Positions 44,286 to 53,150 of a DNA stretch of 64,000 nucleotides are shown here, one piece after another. Position numbers and translations under genes: made by a program. Every line of letters begins with the position of its first letter. The first letter of the stretch is position 1. Source of the DNA: Rhodobacter maris (GTDB taxonomy: Bacteria > Pseudomonadota > Alphaproteobacteria > Rhodobacterales > Rhodobacteraceae); NCBI RefSeq assembly GCF_900217815.1, contig NZ_OBMT01000011.1:1-64000 (forward strand), in the 5' to 3' direction. The notes below the pieces were generated by a model. The model was not told where the DNA came from. It saw nothing but the letters and a program-made list of their open reading frames with translations, and searched no databases.

Positions 44286-45758
44286 TCAGCCTTCAAGCGT
44301 GTTGAGCACCCAGAAGAGCGCCGCGGAAAGCGCCGCCGAAGCGGGCACGGTGATCACCCAGGCCGCGATGACCGTGGTGATATGTGCGCGCCGCACCAAG
44401 AGGCGGCGCGAGCGCTCTTCGGGGGCAACGGGCTTGCCCTTTTGCAGCCCGAGCATCCGCGCGCGCCGCTCGGCATGCCATTCGCGGTAAAAGCCGACGC
44501 CAAAGACACCGCCCACCGCGATATGGGTGGAGGAGACGGGGAGCCCGAGCCAGGAGGCGACGATCACGGTGATCGCGGCGGAAAGGGCCACGCAATAGGC
44601 GCGCATCGCATTGAGCTTGGTGATTTCGGAGCCCACTAGCCGGATCAGGCGCGGCCCGAACAGCATCAGCCCGACCGAGATCCCAAGCGCGCCGACCACC
44701 ATTACCCAAAGCGGCACGGTGACCTGATCGGCGAGTTCCCCCGCCTCGACGGCATGCACGATGGCCGCGAGCGGGCCCACCGCATTGGCGACATCATTGG
44801 CGCCATGCGCAAAGGAGAGAAGCGCGGCGGAAACGACAAGCGGCAGGGTGAAGAGCTTCTTGAGCGATTTCTTGCGGTTTTCCATGCCCCGCGACTGGCG
44901 GCGCACCAGCGGCACGGCGAGCGCCCAGGCGGCGAGCCCGCAGAGGATCCCGAGCAGAACCGAGGAGCCCATCGACAGGTGGATGACCTTTTTCAGCCCC
45001 TTGATCGCGAGGTAAGTCGCGAAGGCGCCGGTCATCAGGCCGATGAAGCCGGGCACCCAGCGTTGCGCGGCGGCGATCTTGTCTTCGACATAGATAACCT
45101 TCGCCTTGATCAGCGCGAGGAAGGCCGCGGCGATCACCCCGCCCATGAGCGGCGAGATCACCCAGCTCGCGGCAATCGTGCCGATCGCTTCCCAGTTCAC
45201 TGCGCCAAAACCCGCCGCGGCAACGCCCGCACCGACCACGCCACCGACGATGGAATGGGTGGTGGAGACCGGCGCGCCCATCCAGGTGGCAAGGTGCAGC
45301 CAGAGCGCGGAGGCGAGCAGCGCCGACATCATCGCCCAGACGAAATGCGCCGCATCGGGCACGGCCTCCGGCGCAAGGATGCCGGTGGAGACGGTCTTGA
45401 CCACGTCGCCCCCGGCCAGCAGGGCGCCGGCCGTCTCGAACACCGCGGCAATCGCGAGCGCACCGCCCAGCGTGAGCGCATTCGCGCCGACCGCGGGCCC
45501 CATGTTGTTGGCCACATCGTTCGCGCCGATGTTGAGCGCCATATAGGCGCCGATCGCGGCGGCGGCGATGACGATGAGAGCGCCCGGCTGCGCGCCCATC
45601 AGCACGCCCGCGGCAAGCCCGGCGAGCACGATGAAGGCGAGCGACAGCCCCGGCGCCACCAGCGGGCGCGCGACGAAACCCGCCGCCTCCTCGATCAGAC
45701 CGATGCGCTTGAGATCCTTGTCGAGGGTTTTCCACTGGTTGACGGGCGGTGTGGCCAC
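44286..45758 (-). CDS. pit: inorganic phosphate transporter, Pit/PHO4 family
   Basis: Membrane protein of 490 residues with about eleven helices. The two PHO4 half-signatures are present: NIGANDVANNMGPAVGANAL and AHGANDVANAVGPLAAI, each followed later by PVSTTHSIVGGVVGAG or PVSSTHIAVGGVFGVG. A central cytoplasmic loop carries RRQSRGMENRKKSLKKL. It transports phosphate (often as metal-phosphate) by ion symport. The gene is monocistronic on the minus strand; the upstream 102 bp contain two CTGT-A elements 22 bp apart that only weakly resemble a Pho box. Confidence 0.95.
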   Translation of the reverse strand: MATPPVNQWKTLDKDLKRIGLIEEAAGFVARPLVAPGLSLAFIVLAGLAAGVLMGAQPGALIVIAAAAIGAYMALNIGANDVANNMGPAVGANALTLGGALAIAAVFETAGALLAGGDVVKTVSTGILAPEAVPDAAHFVWAMMSALLASALWLHLATWMGAPVSTTHSIVGGVVGAGVAAAGFGAVNWEAIGTIAASWVISPLMGGVIAAAFLALIKAKVIYVEDKIAAAQRWVPGFIGLMTGAFATYLAIKGLKKVIHLSMGSSVLLGILCGLAAWALAVPLVRRQSRGMENRKKSLKKLFTLPLVVSAALLSFAHGANDVANAVGPLAAIVHAVEAGELADQVTVPLWVMVVGALGISVGLMLFGPRLIRLVGSEITKLNAMRAYCVALSAAITVIVASWLGLPVSSTHIAVGGVFGVGFYREWHAERRARMLGLQKGKPVAPEERSRRLLVRRAHITTVIAAWVITVPASAALSAALFWVLNTLEG

Positions 45759-45860
45759 GGCTGTTCCCCTGAACCATCCCGGCTGTCATCAAACAGGGGG
45801 GATTCTGTTACATTCGGGCCGGGGGACTAGCCTGTTTGCGCCTGCAGTTCAACGGCGCTT

Positions 45861-46307
45861 TCACGAAAGCGTGCGCAAAAGGAGCTTCAAATCCTTTTCC
45901 TGCACGCGTTTGGCGGCGGCTTTCGGGCGCGCCCAGAAGCGCTTGCGCCGCCCCGCCTCGGGGTATTTGTCTTCCACCGTCTCGACATCGACGAGGAAGC
46001 ACAAAACCTCGCAGCGCTGGTCGAGCCCGGTCTTGCGCCGCTTGGTATAGACGTAATTGCCGAAGGCCTCGGGATGGACGGTGCCGGTCACGCCCGCCTC
46101 TTCCCAGGCCTCGCGCAGGGCGGCTTCGGCCAGCGTCTTGCCGCGCATCGGCCAGCCCTTCGGCACGATCCAGCGCCCGGTGTCGAGCGAGGTGACGAGC
46201 AGCACCTCAAGCCCCTCTTCCCCGTCGCGGCGGCAGAGCGCGGCCACCTGCAGCGCATCGGGGCGCTTGCCCATCAGCGTGCCGAGGAAGTGCGGCATGT
46301 CGATCAT
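45861..46307 (-). CDS. Nudix hydrolase
   Basis: Protein of 148 residues. The Nudix box is GWPMRGKTLAEAALREAWEE-AGV: the catalytic REAWEEAG core is intact, while the preceding conserved Glu is a Lys, as in related alphaproteobacterial members. Flanking WIVPKG and FGNYVYTKRRKTG resemble the diphosphoinositol/dinucleotide polyphosphate hydrolase group. The ATG overlaps the stop of the upstream kinase gene by one base. The substrate is not determinable. Confidence 0.92.
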   Translation of the reverse strand: MIDMPHFLGTLMGKRPDALQVAALCRRDGEEGLEVLLVTSLDTGRWIVPKGWPMRGKTLAEAALREAWEEAGVTGTVHPEAFGNYVYTKRRKTGLDQRCEVLCFLVDVETVEDKYPEAGRRKRFWARPKAAAKRVQEKDLKLLLRTLS

Positions 46308-47278
46308 CACAGATCCTCCCAGGGGGCGGCATCCGCGAGCAGCATCCGCGCGAGTGCCACGGCGCGTTCGGCATAGCCGCGCTGCCGGGTGCGGTCTTGT
46401 GGCGCGCGGCTGACCACCCAGCCCGCCGAGGCAAAGCCACGCAGCGCGAGGAACAGGGGCAGAAGGGCAAGCTGGTCGTCGGGCAGCGCGCGGGCGGCGC
46501 GGTAGCCGCGCACGAGCCGACGGGCCTGTTCGGGCAGGTCCGGGTCGCCCCAGCTCTGAATGAGCACCGAGCCGAGTTCGTAAAGCCGGAACCCCGGGCC
46601 GCAATCGTCGAAGTCGAGAAGCCGCAGCCGGTCGTTTTCGACCATCACGTTCGAGCGCAGCACATCGGCGTGAATCGGCCCGTAGTCGGTGGCTTGCGGC
46701 ACCAGCAACGCGGCCTTTTCGCGTGCCTGCTGCAAGAGCAAGGACTCTTCGGGCGCAAGCGTCGGGTTCTCCCAGAACGGGCCAAGCCGTGGCGCGGGGC
46801 CCAAGAGCGCCTCGGCATCCCAGGGGGCGCGCGCGAAAGGCGCAGGACATGCGCCCGCATCGGCGGCGTTATGGAGATGCGCGAGCAAGGTGCCCAGTTC
46901 CTCGGCGCGCCCCAAGACCGCAGAGCCCGCAAGCGGTGCGCCCGCCTCGCCCATCGGGCGGCCCGAGATCCAGCGCAGGCAAGAAACGGTCAGCCCGCCC
47001 ACCTGCGCGATCCAGGCGCCCGAGGCGGCGGGGAGCGGCTCGACGACAGAGACACCCGCATCGGCGAGGCGTGCGCAAAAGGCCAGTTCGCAGGCGATGG
47101 CGGCGGGGCTTTGATAGCCGGGGCGGTGGAGCCGCAGCGCGAGCTTTGCGCCCGAGCCGTGCAGCGTGGCGAAGACGATGTTTTCGGAGCGCCAGACCAG
47201 CTGCAGGGGGGCGCCCTGGCAGAGCCAGGCACGTTGCGCGGCTGTGGCGAGGTCATAGGCGCGGGCGTCGTCCATCAT
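46307..47278 (-). CDS. APH-family small-molecule kinase (hydroxylysine/ethanolamine kinase-like)
   Basis: Protein of 323 residues with the aminoglycoside phosphotransferase fold. The N-lobe (LALRLHRPGYQS) holds a likely ATP lysine/arginine region. The catalytic loop is IHADVLRSNVMV (HxDxxxxN) and the metal motif LLDFDDCG. The C-terminal lobe is helical. It overlaps a class III aminotransferase gene by 4 bp (ATGA). Kinases of this family paired with such transferases phosphorylate ethanolamine or 5-hydroxylysine. This is preferred over antibiotic resistance or homoserine kinase type II, but the exact amino alcohol is unknown. Confidence 0.8.
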   Translation of the reverse strand: MMDDARAYDLATAAQRAWLCQGAPLQLVWRSENIVFATLHGSGAKLALRLHRPGYQSPAAIACELAFCARLADAGVSVVEPLPAASGAWIAQVGGLTVSCLRWISGRPMGEAGAPLAGSAVLGRAEELGTLLAHLHNAADAGACPAPFARAPWDAEALLGPAPRLGPFWENPTLAPEESLLLQQAREKAALLVPQATDYGPIHADVLRSNVMVENDRLRLLDFDDCGPGFRLYELGSVLIQSWGDPDLPEQARRLVRGYRAARALPDDQLALLPLFLALRGFASAGWVVSRAPQDRTRQRGYAERAVALARMLLADAAPWEDL

Positions 47279-48537
47279 GCGGGCATCTCCCGCAGGATCT
47301 GATCGAGCGTTTCCGCCAGCCTCTCGGCGTTTGCGCGCGAGAACGGCATCGGCGGGCGCATCTTGAGAATGTGCTGCGCGCGCCCGACCCGGCCCAGAAG
47401 GATGCCCCGCGCCTTGGCCGCCTCGACCACGCGGCCGCAAAAGGCGCCGTCGGGCACGCCCTCTCGGGCAAATTCGATGGCGAAGAAAAAGCCAAGGCCG
47501 CGGATGTCGGCAATCAGCGGGTGGCGGAGGGCGCTCAGCAGATCGAGCGCATAGGCGCCCACGTCGCGGGCGTTCTCCACCAGCCCTTCCTCTTCGATCA
47601 CATCGAGCACGGCGCTTGCCGCAGCGCAGGAGACGGGGTTGCCCGCGAATGTGTTGAAATAGCCAAAGGCATTGCGGAAGGCGGCCATGATGTCGGGCCG
47701 GGCGATCACGGCGGCGACCGGATGGCCATTGCCCATGGGCTTGCCAAGCGTGACGACATCGGGGGCAAAGTCGAGCCGCTCATGCCCCCACCAATGGCTG
47801 CCAAGGCGGCCAAATCCGGGCTGCACCTCGTCGCAAAGCACAAGCCCGCCCGCGCGGTGCACCACCGCCACCGTGGCATCGAGAAAGCCCGGATCGAGCC
47901 CCGGCATCCCCTCATTGGCAAAGATCGGGCAGAGCATCAGCCCGGCAAAGCCGTGACCGGCCGCTTCAAGCTCTTCGATCGCGCGCGCCACATTGGCGGC
48001 AAAAGCGGCCGCTTGTGCTTCGGTCGAGCCACCCAAAGGCGCAAGGCTGTCGGGCGCGGGCACGCGGCGCACATGGGGCGGGTAGCCGCCGATCGGCGGG
48101 CGGCGGGTGGAAAGCTGCGCCACTGCCGTTGTGTTGCCGTGATAGGTGTTGTCGGTGGCGATCAAGCCCGTTTTCCCCGTCACCGCCTGCGCCATGCGAA
48201 GCGCTACGTCATTCGCTTCGGAGCCCGTGCAGGTCATCAGCATCTGGCTGAGGCCATGGCCGAATTTCGCCACCAGCCGCTCGCCATAGTCGAGAATGCC
48301 TTCATGCAGGTAGCGGCTGTGGGTGTTGAGGCGCGCGGATTGCTGCGCGATGGCCGCGACCACGCGGGGATGACAATGCCCCAGATGTGCGACGTTGTTG
48401 TAACAATCGAGGTAGCGCCGCCCCTCGGCATCATAAAGCCAGACGCCCTCGCCACGGACGATCTGCACGGGATCGTCGTAAAAGGTGGGCACATTCGGCC
48501 CCAGAAGCGCTGCGCGCCGTGCCATAAGATCACTCAT
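47275..48537 (-). CDS. class III aminotransferase (probable phospho-lyase type)
   Basis: PLP enzyme of 420 residues. It has YLDCYNNVAHLGHCHPRVVAA, TGSEANDVALRMAQ, the aspartate of VLCDEVQPGFGRLG and the PLP lysine in VVTLGKPMGNGHPVAAV. This sequence type belongs to the AGXT2-like group, whose members act as ethanolamine-phosphate or 5-phosphohydroxylysine phospho-lyases rather than transaminases. Linkage to the APH-type kinase supports that. The ATG at 48537 is used. It overlaps the upstream arfB gene by 8 bp. Confidence 0.85.
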   Translation of the reverse strand: MSDLMARRAALLGPNVPTFYDDPVQIVRGEGVWLYDAEGRRYLDCYNNVAHLGHCHPRVVAAIAQQSARLNTHSRYLHEGILDYGERLVAKFGHGLSQMLMTCTGSEANDVALRMAQAVTGKTGLIATDNTYHGNTTAVAQLSTRRPPIGGYPPHVRRVPAPDSLAPLGGSTEAQAAAFAANVARAIEELEAAGHGFAGLMLCPIFANEGMPGLDPGFLDATVAVVHRAGGLVLCDEVQPGFGRLGSHWWGHERLDFAPDVVTLGKPMGNGHPVAAVIARPDIMAAFRNAFGYFNTFAGNPVSCAAASAVLDVIEEEGLVENARDVGAYALDLLSALRHPLIADIRGLGFFFAIEFAREGVPDGAFCGRVVEAAKARGILLGRVGRAQHILKMRPPMPFSRANAERLAETLDQILREMPA

Positions 48538-48952
48538 CGTCGCCCACCTTGCCACGCAGGCTTTTCACCTCACCGCGCACCGCCTTGGCGGTAAGGCGGC
48601 GGCGCTGGCTGCCCAGCGTCGGCTTTGTGGCGATGCGGCGCTTCGGGGCCACCAGCGCCGCACGGATCATCTCGGCCAGCCGCTCGCGGGCAAGCTCGCG
48701 GTTGCGGGTCTGGGACCGGGTCTCTTCGGCACGGATCACGATCGCGCCGTCGAGCGTCCATTTGCGCCCCGCGATGCGTTTGAGCCGCGCCTTCACTGCT
48801 GGCGTGAGATGCGGGCTGCGTTCGGCCTCAAAGCGCAGTTCCACCGCGGTCGAGACCTTGTTCACATTCTGCCCGCCCGGCCCCTGCGCGCGGGTGAAGC
48901 TCTCGGAGAGCTCCCAATCGGCAATCGCCACTCTGTCGTCGATCCACAGCAT
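48530..48952 (-). CDS. arfB: alternative ribosome-rescue factor ArfB (YaeJ)
   Basis: Protein of 140 residues that hydrolyses peptidyl-tRNA on stalled ribosomes. The catalytic GGQ is in RAQGPGGQNVNKVSTAVELRF. The C-terminal tail is basic and Lys/Arg-rich (RRRLTAKAVRGEVKSLRGK), as needed to enter the empty mRNA channel. The length is exactly that of the family. It is the first gene of the minus-strand run that continues with the aminotransferase, kinase and Nudix genes. Confidence 0.95.
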   Translation of the reverse strand: MLWIDDRVAIADWELSESFTRAQGPGGQNVNKVSTAVELRFEAERSPHLTPAVKARLKRIAGRKWTLDGAIVIRAEETRSQTRNRELARERLAEMIRAALVAPKRRIATKPTLGSQRRRLTAKAVRGEVKSLRGKVGDDE

Positions 48953-49017
48953 GGCTAGACCCTAGCCTTCCGCGCGGAAAACGAAAGGGGGTCTGGCACA
49001 AAAGCTGCTGAGGGGGC

Positions 49018-51030
49018 TCAGAGCGTGGCAGCGAGCCTTGTGCCCTGATCGATGGCGCGTTTGGCATCGAGCTCGCCTGCGACATCGGCACCGCCGATCA
49101 CATGCGCGGTGATACCCTGCGCCTTCAGCGCTTCGGCCAGGCTGCGCTGGCTTTCCTGTCCGGCGCAGAGCACGACCGTATCCGCCTCAATCAAAGTCGG
49201 GGTCTCGCGCCCGGGGCCAAAGGTGACATGCAGCCCCTCGGGCGTGATGCGCTCGTAATTCACCCCGCCGATCATCTTCACGCCCTTGGCGGCCAGCGCG
49301 GCGCGGTGAATCCAGCCCGTCGTCTTGCCAAGCTTGCGGCCCGGTTTTTCGGGTTTGCGCTGCAAAAGCGTGACCGTGCGGGTGGGGGGCGCGGGGATGG
49401 GGTCGGCCAGCCCGCCCGGTGTTTGCGCCGGATCGCCCACGCCCCATTCGCGCCTCCAGTCCTCGGGGTGGAGGGTCGGGCTTTCTTCCACAGTGAGGAA
49501 TTCGGCAACGTCAAAGCCGATGCCGCCCGCGCCCACCACCGCCACCCGCGGCCCCGCCGCGACGCGCCCGGAGAGGAGATCGGCATAGCTCACCGCAAGC
49601 TCTTCGCCGGGGATGCCGGGGCTGCGGGGGGTGACGCCGGTGGCAATCACCACCTCGTCAAACTCGCCAAGCGTGCGCACCGTCGCCTCGGTGTTGAGCC
49701 GCAGGCTGACGCCGGATTTTTCCAGCATGGTCGCGAACCAGTCGGTGAGGCCCACGAATTCCTCCTTGCCGGGGATGGTGCGGGCCAGGCAGAGCTGGCC
49801 GCCGATTTCCGCCCCCTTCTCGAAGAGCTTCACCGCATGGCCGCGCTCGGCAGCCGCGATAGCGCAGGCAAGCCCCGCCGGACCCGCGCCCACAATCGCG
49901 ATGCGCTTGGGCTCGGCGGCGGGTTCCAGCACCAACTCCGTCTCATGGCCCGCGCGCGGATTGACGAGGCAGGACGAAATCTTGCCCGAAAAGGTGTGGT
50001 CAAGGCAGGCCTGGTTGCAGCCGATGCAGGGGGCGATTTCTGCCGCGCGCCCGCTGGCCGCCTTGGCGACAAAATCCGGGTCGGCAAGGAAGGGGCGGGC
50101 AAGGCTCACCATATCGGCCTGCCCGGCTTCAAGGATCGTTTCGGCCACCTCGGGCGTGTTGATCCGGTTTGAGGTGATCACCGGGATCGTCACCTCGGGG
50201 CGCAGCCGCGCGGTAAGCCAGGCAAAGGCCGCGCGCGGCACCGAGGTGGCAATGGTAGGCACCCGCGCCTCGTGCCAGCCGATGCCGGTGTTGAGCATCG
50301 AGGCCCCCGCCGCCTCGATCGCCTTGGCGAGCATCACCACCTCGTCCCAGGTCGAGCCCTCGGGGACGAGGTCGATGAGCGAGATGCGGAAGATGACGAT
50401 GAAATCATCCCCCACCGCGGCGCGCACGCGCTTCATCACTTCCACGGGCAGGCGCATGCGGTTCGCGTAGCTGCCGCCCCAAGCGTCGGTCCGGCGGTTC
50501 ACATGGCGCACCAGGAACTGGTTGAGGAAATAGCCCTCCGAGCCCATCACCTCGACCCCGTCATAGCCCGCCTCGCGCGCGCGCGCCGCCGCCGTGGCAA
50601 TGTCGGCGATCTGTTTTTCGATGCCCGCTTCATCAAGTTCTTTCGGTGCAAAGGGGGAGATGGGGGATTTCACGGCCGAGGCGGAAACGCATTCCGGCCC
50701 GTAGGCATAGCGCCCGGCATGCAGGATCTGCATCGCGATCCTCCCGCCCGCCTCCTGCACGCGGGAGGTGACGAGGCGGTGATGCGCGATGTCCTCGGGC
50801 GTGAAGAGCCCGGCCGCGCCCGGAAACACCCCGCCCTCGCGGTTGGGCGCCATGCCCCCCGTCACCATCAGGCCCACGCCGCCGCGTGCGCGCGCGGCAT
50901 AAAACTCGGCGACCCGGTTCCAGTCGCCGGTTTCTTCGAGGTTGGTATGCATGGAGCCCATCAGCACGCGGTTGGGCAGCGTCACATGCCCGAGATCGAG
51001 CGGCGACAGAAGATGCGGGTAGTGGCTCAT
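49018..51030 (-). CDS. fadH: NADPH-dependent 2,4-dienoyl-CoA reductase
   Basis: Flavoprotein of 670 residues. The N-terminal TIM barrel (FMN; LPNRVLMGSMHTNLEE, VMGSEGYFLNQFL) is followed by a 4Fe-4S cluster motif (CIGCNQAC with a later Cys in SSCLVNP) and FAD/NADPH Rossmann domains (IAIVGAGPAGLACAIAAAERG; AVVGAGGIGFDVAEFL). It reduces 2,4-dienoyl-CoA during beta-oxidation of unsaturated fatty acids. The gene is divergent from the LysR gene, its likely regulator. Confidence 0.95.
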   Translation of the reverse strand: MSHYPHLLSPLDLGHVTLPNRVLMGSMHTNLEETGDWNRVAEFYAARARGGVGLMVTGGMAPNREGGVFPGAAGLFTPEDIAHHRLVTSRVQEAGGRIAMQILHAGRYAYGPECVSASAVKSPISPFAPKELDEAGIEKQIADIATAAARAREAGYDGVEVMGSEGYFLNQFLVRHVNRRTDAWGGSYANRMRLPVEVMKRVRAAVGDDFIVIFRISLIDLVPEGSTWDEVVMLAKAIEAAGASMLNTGIGWHEARVPTIATSVPRAAFAWLTARLRPEVTIPVITSNRINTPEVAETILEAGQADMVSLARPFLADPDFVAKAASGRAAEIAPCIGCNQACLDHTFSGKISSCLVNPRAGHETELVLEPAAEPKRIAIVGAGPAGLACAIAAAERGHAVKLFEKGAEIGGQLCLARTIPGKEEFVGLTDWFATMLEKSGVSLRLNTEATVRTLGEFDEVVIATGVTPRSPGIPGEELAVSYADLLSGRVAAGPRVAVVGAGGIGFDVAEFLTVEESPTLHPEDWRREWGVGDPAQTPGGLADPIPAPPTRTVTLLQRKPEKPGRKLGKTTGWIHRAALAAKGVKMIGGVNYERITPEGLHVTFGPGRETPTLIEADTVVLCAGQESQRSLAEALKAQGITAHVIGGADVAGELDAKRAIDQGTRLAATL

Positions 51031-51242
51031 GGTTTCCTCCCTCGGCTGGCCCCAACCTGCCGCGCGCTCCCGCCGCTGTCACGTCCAACGCGGCGTCATC
51101 TCGCGCCGGGGCGGGCAACAATCGTTTCCGGCTCTGGTCGGCGCGCAGGCATTTCCCCGGTATTGTCCTCGCAGCGTCCAATTTGCGCCTGAATTCACGG
51201 CCAAACCTCACAGGAACGCGAAACACTGCCGATGGGTGAAAG

Positions 51243-52148
51243 ATGGACCGCCTGACCGAGATGGAAGCTTTTGCCACCGTAGTGGACCAGGGAGGCTTTA
51301 CGGACGCCGCCAAGAAGATGGGAATCTCCAAATCGGCTGTCTCCAAGCATGTCTCGGCGCTCGAGGCGCGGCTGGGGGCGCGGCTTCTCAACCGCACCAC
51401 GCGCCGTGTGTCGCCCACCGAGATCGGGCTTGCCTATTACGACCGCGCGCGCCGTGTGCTCAACGATGCGGGCGAGGCCGATGCGCTTGTCACTTCCATG
51501 CAGGTCGCGCCCTCTGGGCTGCTGCGCATTTCGGTTGCGACCGATTTCGGGGTGAACCTGCTTTCGCCGGTGCTTGGCGACTTTTTGCAGGCCTACCCCG
51601 ACATCACCGTGAACATGGTGCTCAACAACCGCTATGTGGAGCTGATTTCGGAAGGCTTCGACATGGCGATCCGCGTGGGCGAACTCGAAGACAGCACCCT
51701 GCGCGCCCGCAAGCTGACCGATACGGCCAAGCGGATGATCGCCGCGCCGAAATATTTCGAGCGCTACGGGCGGCCCGCGAAGATCGACGATCTGAACGAA
51801 CACAAGCTTCTGCACTATTCGAACCAGTCGAACGGCAATGTCTGGAAGATCACCGCCCCTTCGGGCGAGCGGCGGCAGGTGCGCTCGGCAGGCTGGCTCA
51901 CGGTGAACGACGGCCAGTCGCTCCTTCATGCCGCGATTGCCGGGCTCGGCATCGCCTATCTGCCCTCCTTCCTCTATGCCGAGGCGATGGCGAAGGGGCT
52001 GGTCGAGGAAGCGATGCCGGAGCTGCCCATGGAAACGCTCGGCATCTATGCGGTCTATCCGCCGGGCCGCTTCACGCAGCCCAAAGTGCGCGCTTTCATC
52101 GACTTTCTGGCGCAGACCTTCGCCGACAAAGGGCCCGACAACTGGTGA
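51243..52148 (+). CDS. LysR-family transcriptional regulator
   Basis: Protein of 301 residues. The N-terminal winged helix-turn-helix is MEAFATVVDQGGFTDAAKKMGISKSAVSKHVSALE, and the rest is a substrate-binding domain (LLRISVATDFGVNLLSPVLGDFL). It most resembles the DsdC/GcvA-like group acting on a neighbouring gene. It is divergent from fadH across 212 bp and probably controls it and itself; no LysR box was confirmed. Its inducer is unknown. Confidence 0.93.
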   Translation: MDRLTEMEAFATVVDQGGFTDAAKKMGISKSAVSKHVSALEARLGARLLNRTTRRVSPTEIGLAYYDRARRVLNDAGEADALVTSMQVAPSGLLRISVATDFGVNLLSPVLGDFLQAYPDITVNMVLNNRYVELISEGFDMAIRVGELEDSTLRARKLTDTAKRMIAAPKYFERYGRPAKIDDLNEHKLLHYSNQSNGNVWKITAPSGERRQVRSAGWLTVNDGQSLLHAAIAGLGIAYLPSFLYAEAMAKGLVEEAMPELPMETLGIYAVYPPGRFTQPKVRAFIDFLAQTFADKGPDNW

Positions 52149-52168
52149 GCCCGCGGGCCTTTGCGGGC
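52149..52168. terminator. hairpin between convergent LysR and OmpA-like genes
   Basis: GCCCGC (52149-52154) pairs with GCGGGC (52163-52168) around an 8-base loop. No strong T-run follows on either strand, so it is a weak terminator candidate. Confidence 0.35.
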
Positions 52169-52208
52169 CCCGATCTCTGCTCGGATGCGGGCTTTCTATC
52201 GGGCGGAT

Positions 52209-53150
52209 TTACTTCGGGGTCGAAGCCAGCAAAACGGCTTCGACCCTTCTGTTTTTTTCGCGTCCCTCGCCGGTAAGGTTCGTGGCACGGGGGGCAAGCC
52301 AGCCTGCGCCCTCGGCGCTGATCTGTCCGGGCGCAACACCGTGGCGGGTGATCAACCGCTCCCGCACCGCTTCCGCCCGTGCCTTGGAGAGTGCGATATT
52401 GCCGGCGAGCGCGCCGGCATTGTCGGTATGGCCGACGAGCGCGACCTGCGCTCCGGGATGGGTGGCGAGATAATCCGCAAGCCCGGCGAGTGAGGCATAG
52501 CTGCCTTCGCCGAGCGCCGAGGCGCCGCTTTCGAAGACCAGATCATCCAGGGCGACAGCGCCGGTTGCTTCCAGCTTTGAGCCGAAGCCGGTTGCGGAAG
52601 GGGGGGGGGCGGGCTGCGGTGCGGCGAGGCCCTCACCGGGGGGAGGCGGCGTGACCTGTTGCACCGCCATCCGCGTCAGATGCACGAAGCCCGATTCCGA
52701 GGACCGCGATACGGTGAGCGCAAGCCAGGTGTCGCCGCGCCGCGCCGCGAGATAGCGGAAATCTCCCAGATCGACATGCATCTCCGGCTCGGGCAACAGA
52801 TCGAGCGCATAGCGGAAATCGAAGCCGCCGCAGGCATCGGTCTCGCATTCAAAGATCACGGCGAAGCCTGCGCTTTCGATCTGCGCGCGCAGGGCAGCAA
52901 AGATTTGAAGGCTCGTATCCTGATTGGCGCGCAGCCGCCAGGCGGTGTCGGAGCGGTTGCCTTCCAGATGCTGGCTCGGCGCGGTCCCGCTTTGCCATGG
53001 CCCGATGCGCATCTCGTAAGAACTCGCCGGGGCGTTGCGCTCGGCCGAGACAGTGGCGCCCGGCGGTGGTTCGAACGTGAAGGGCGCGGCCAGAGCGGGC
53101 AGGGCGAGGGCAATGAACCCCGCGGCGAGTGCGCTCCGCACCCCCCTCAT
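52209..53150 (-). CDS. OmpA-family exported protein
   Basis: Protein of 313 residues with a signal peptide (SALAAGFIALALPALA). The middle region (about 25-180) is a unique domain with one Cys pair (FECETDACGGFDF) and aligned beta-strand-like segments. A Pro-rich linker (PPPPGEGLAAPQPAPPP) leads to an OmpA C-terminal peptidoglycan-binding domain, marked by VALVGHTDNAGALAGNIALSKARAEAVRE. The start at 53150 is used. It overlaps the upstream acetyltransferase by 4 bp. It probably links the outer envelope to the wall. Confidence 0.88.
   Translation of the reverse strand: MRGVRSALAAGFIALALPALAAPFTFEPPPGATVSAERNAPASSYEMRIGPWQSGTAPSQHLEGNRSDTAWRLRANQDTSLQIFAALRAQIESAGFAVIFECETDACGGFDFRYALDLLPEPEMHVDLGDFRYLAARRGDTWLALTVSRSSESGFVHLTRMAVQQVTPPPPGEGLAAPQPAPPPSATGFGSKLEATGAVALDDLVFESGASALGEGSYASLAGLADYLATHPGAQVALVGHTDNAGALAGNIALSKARAEAVRERLITRHGVAPGQISAEGAGWLAPRATNLTGEGREKNRRVEAVLLASTPK

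Noticed and set aside
45782-45812. Two CTGT-A elements 22 bp apart upstream of pit, like a Pho box
   Set aside because: Only two of the expected repeats match, the middle 11-bp unit does not, and they face away from pit.
45856-45871. CGCTTTC/GAAAGCG hairpin at the Nudix stop codon
   Set aside because: A two-base loop and no T-run; too tight to be a convincing terminator.
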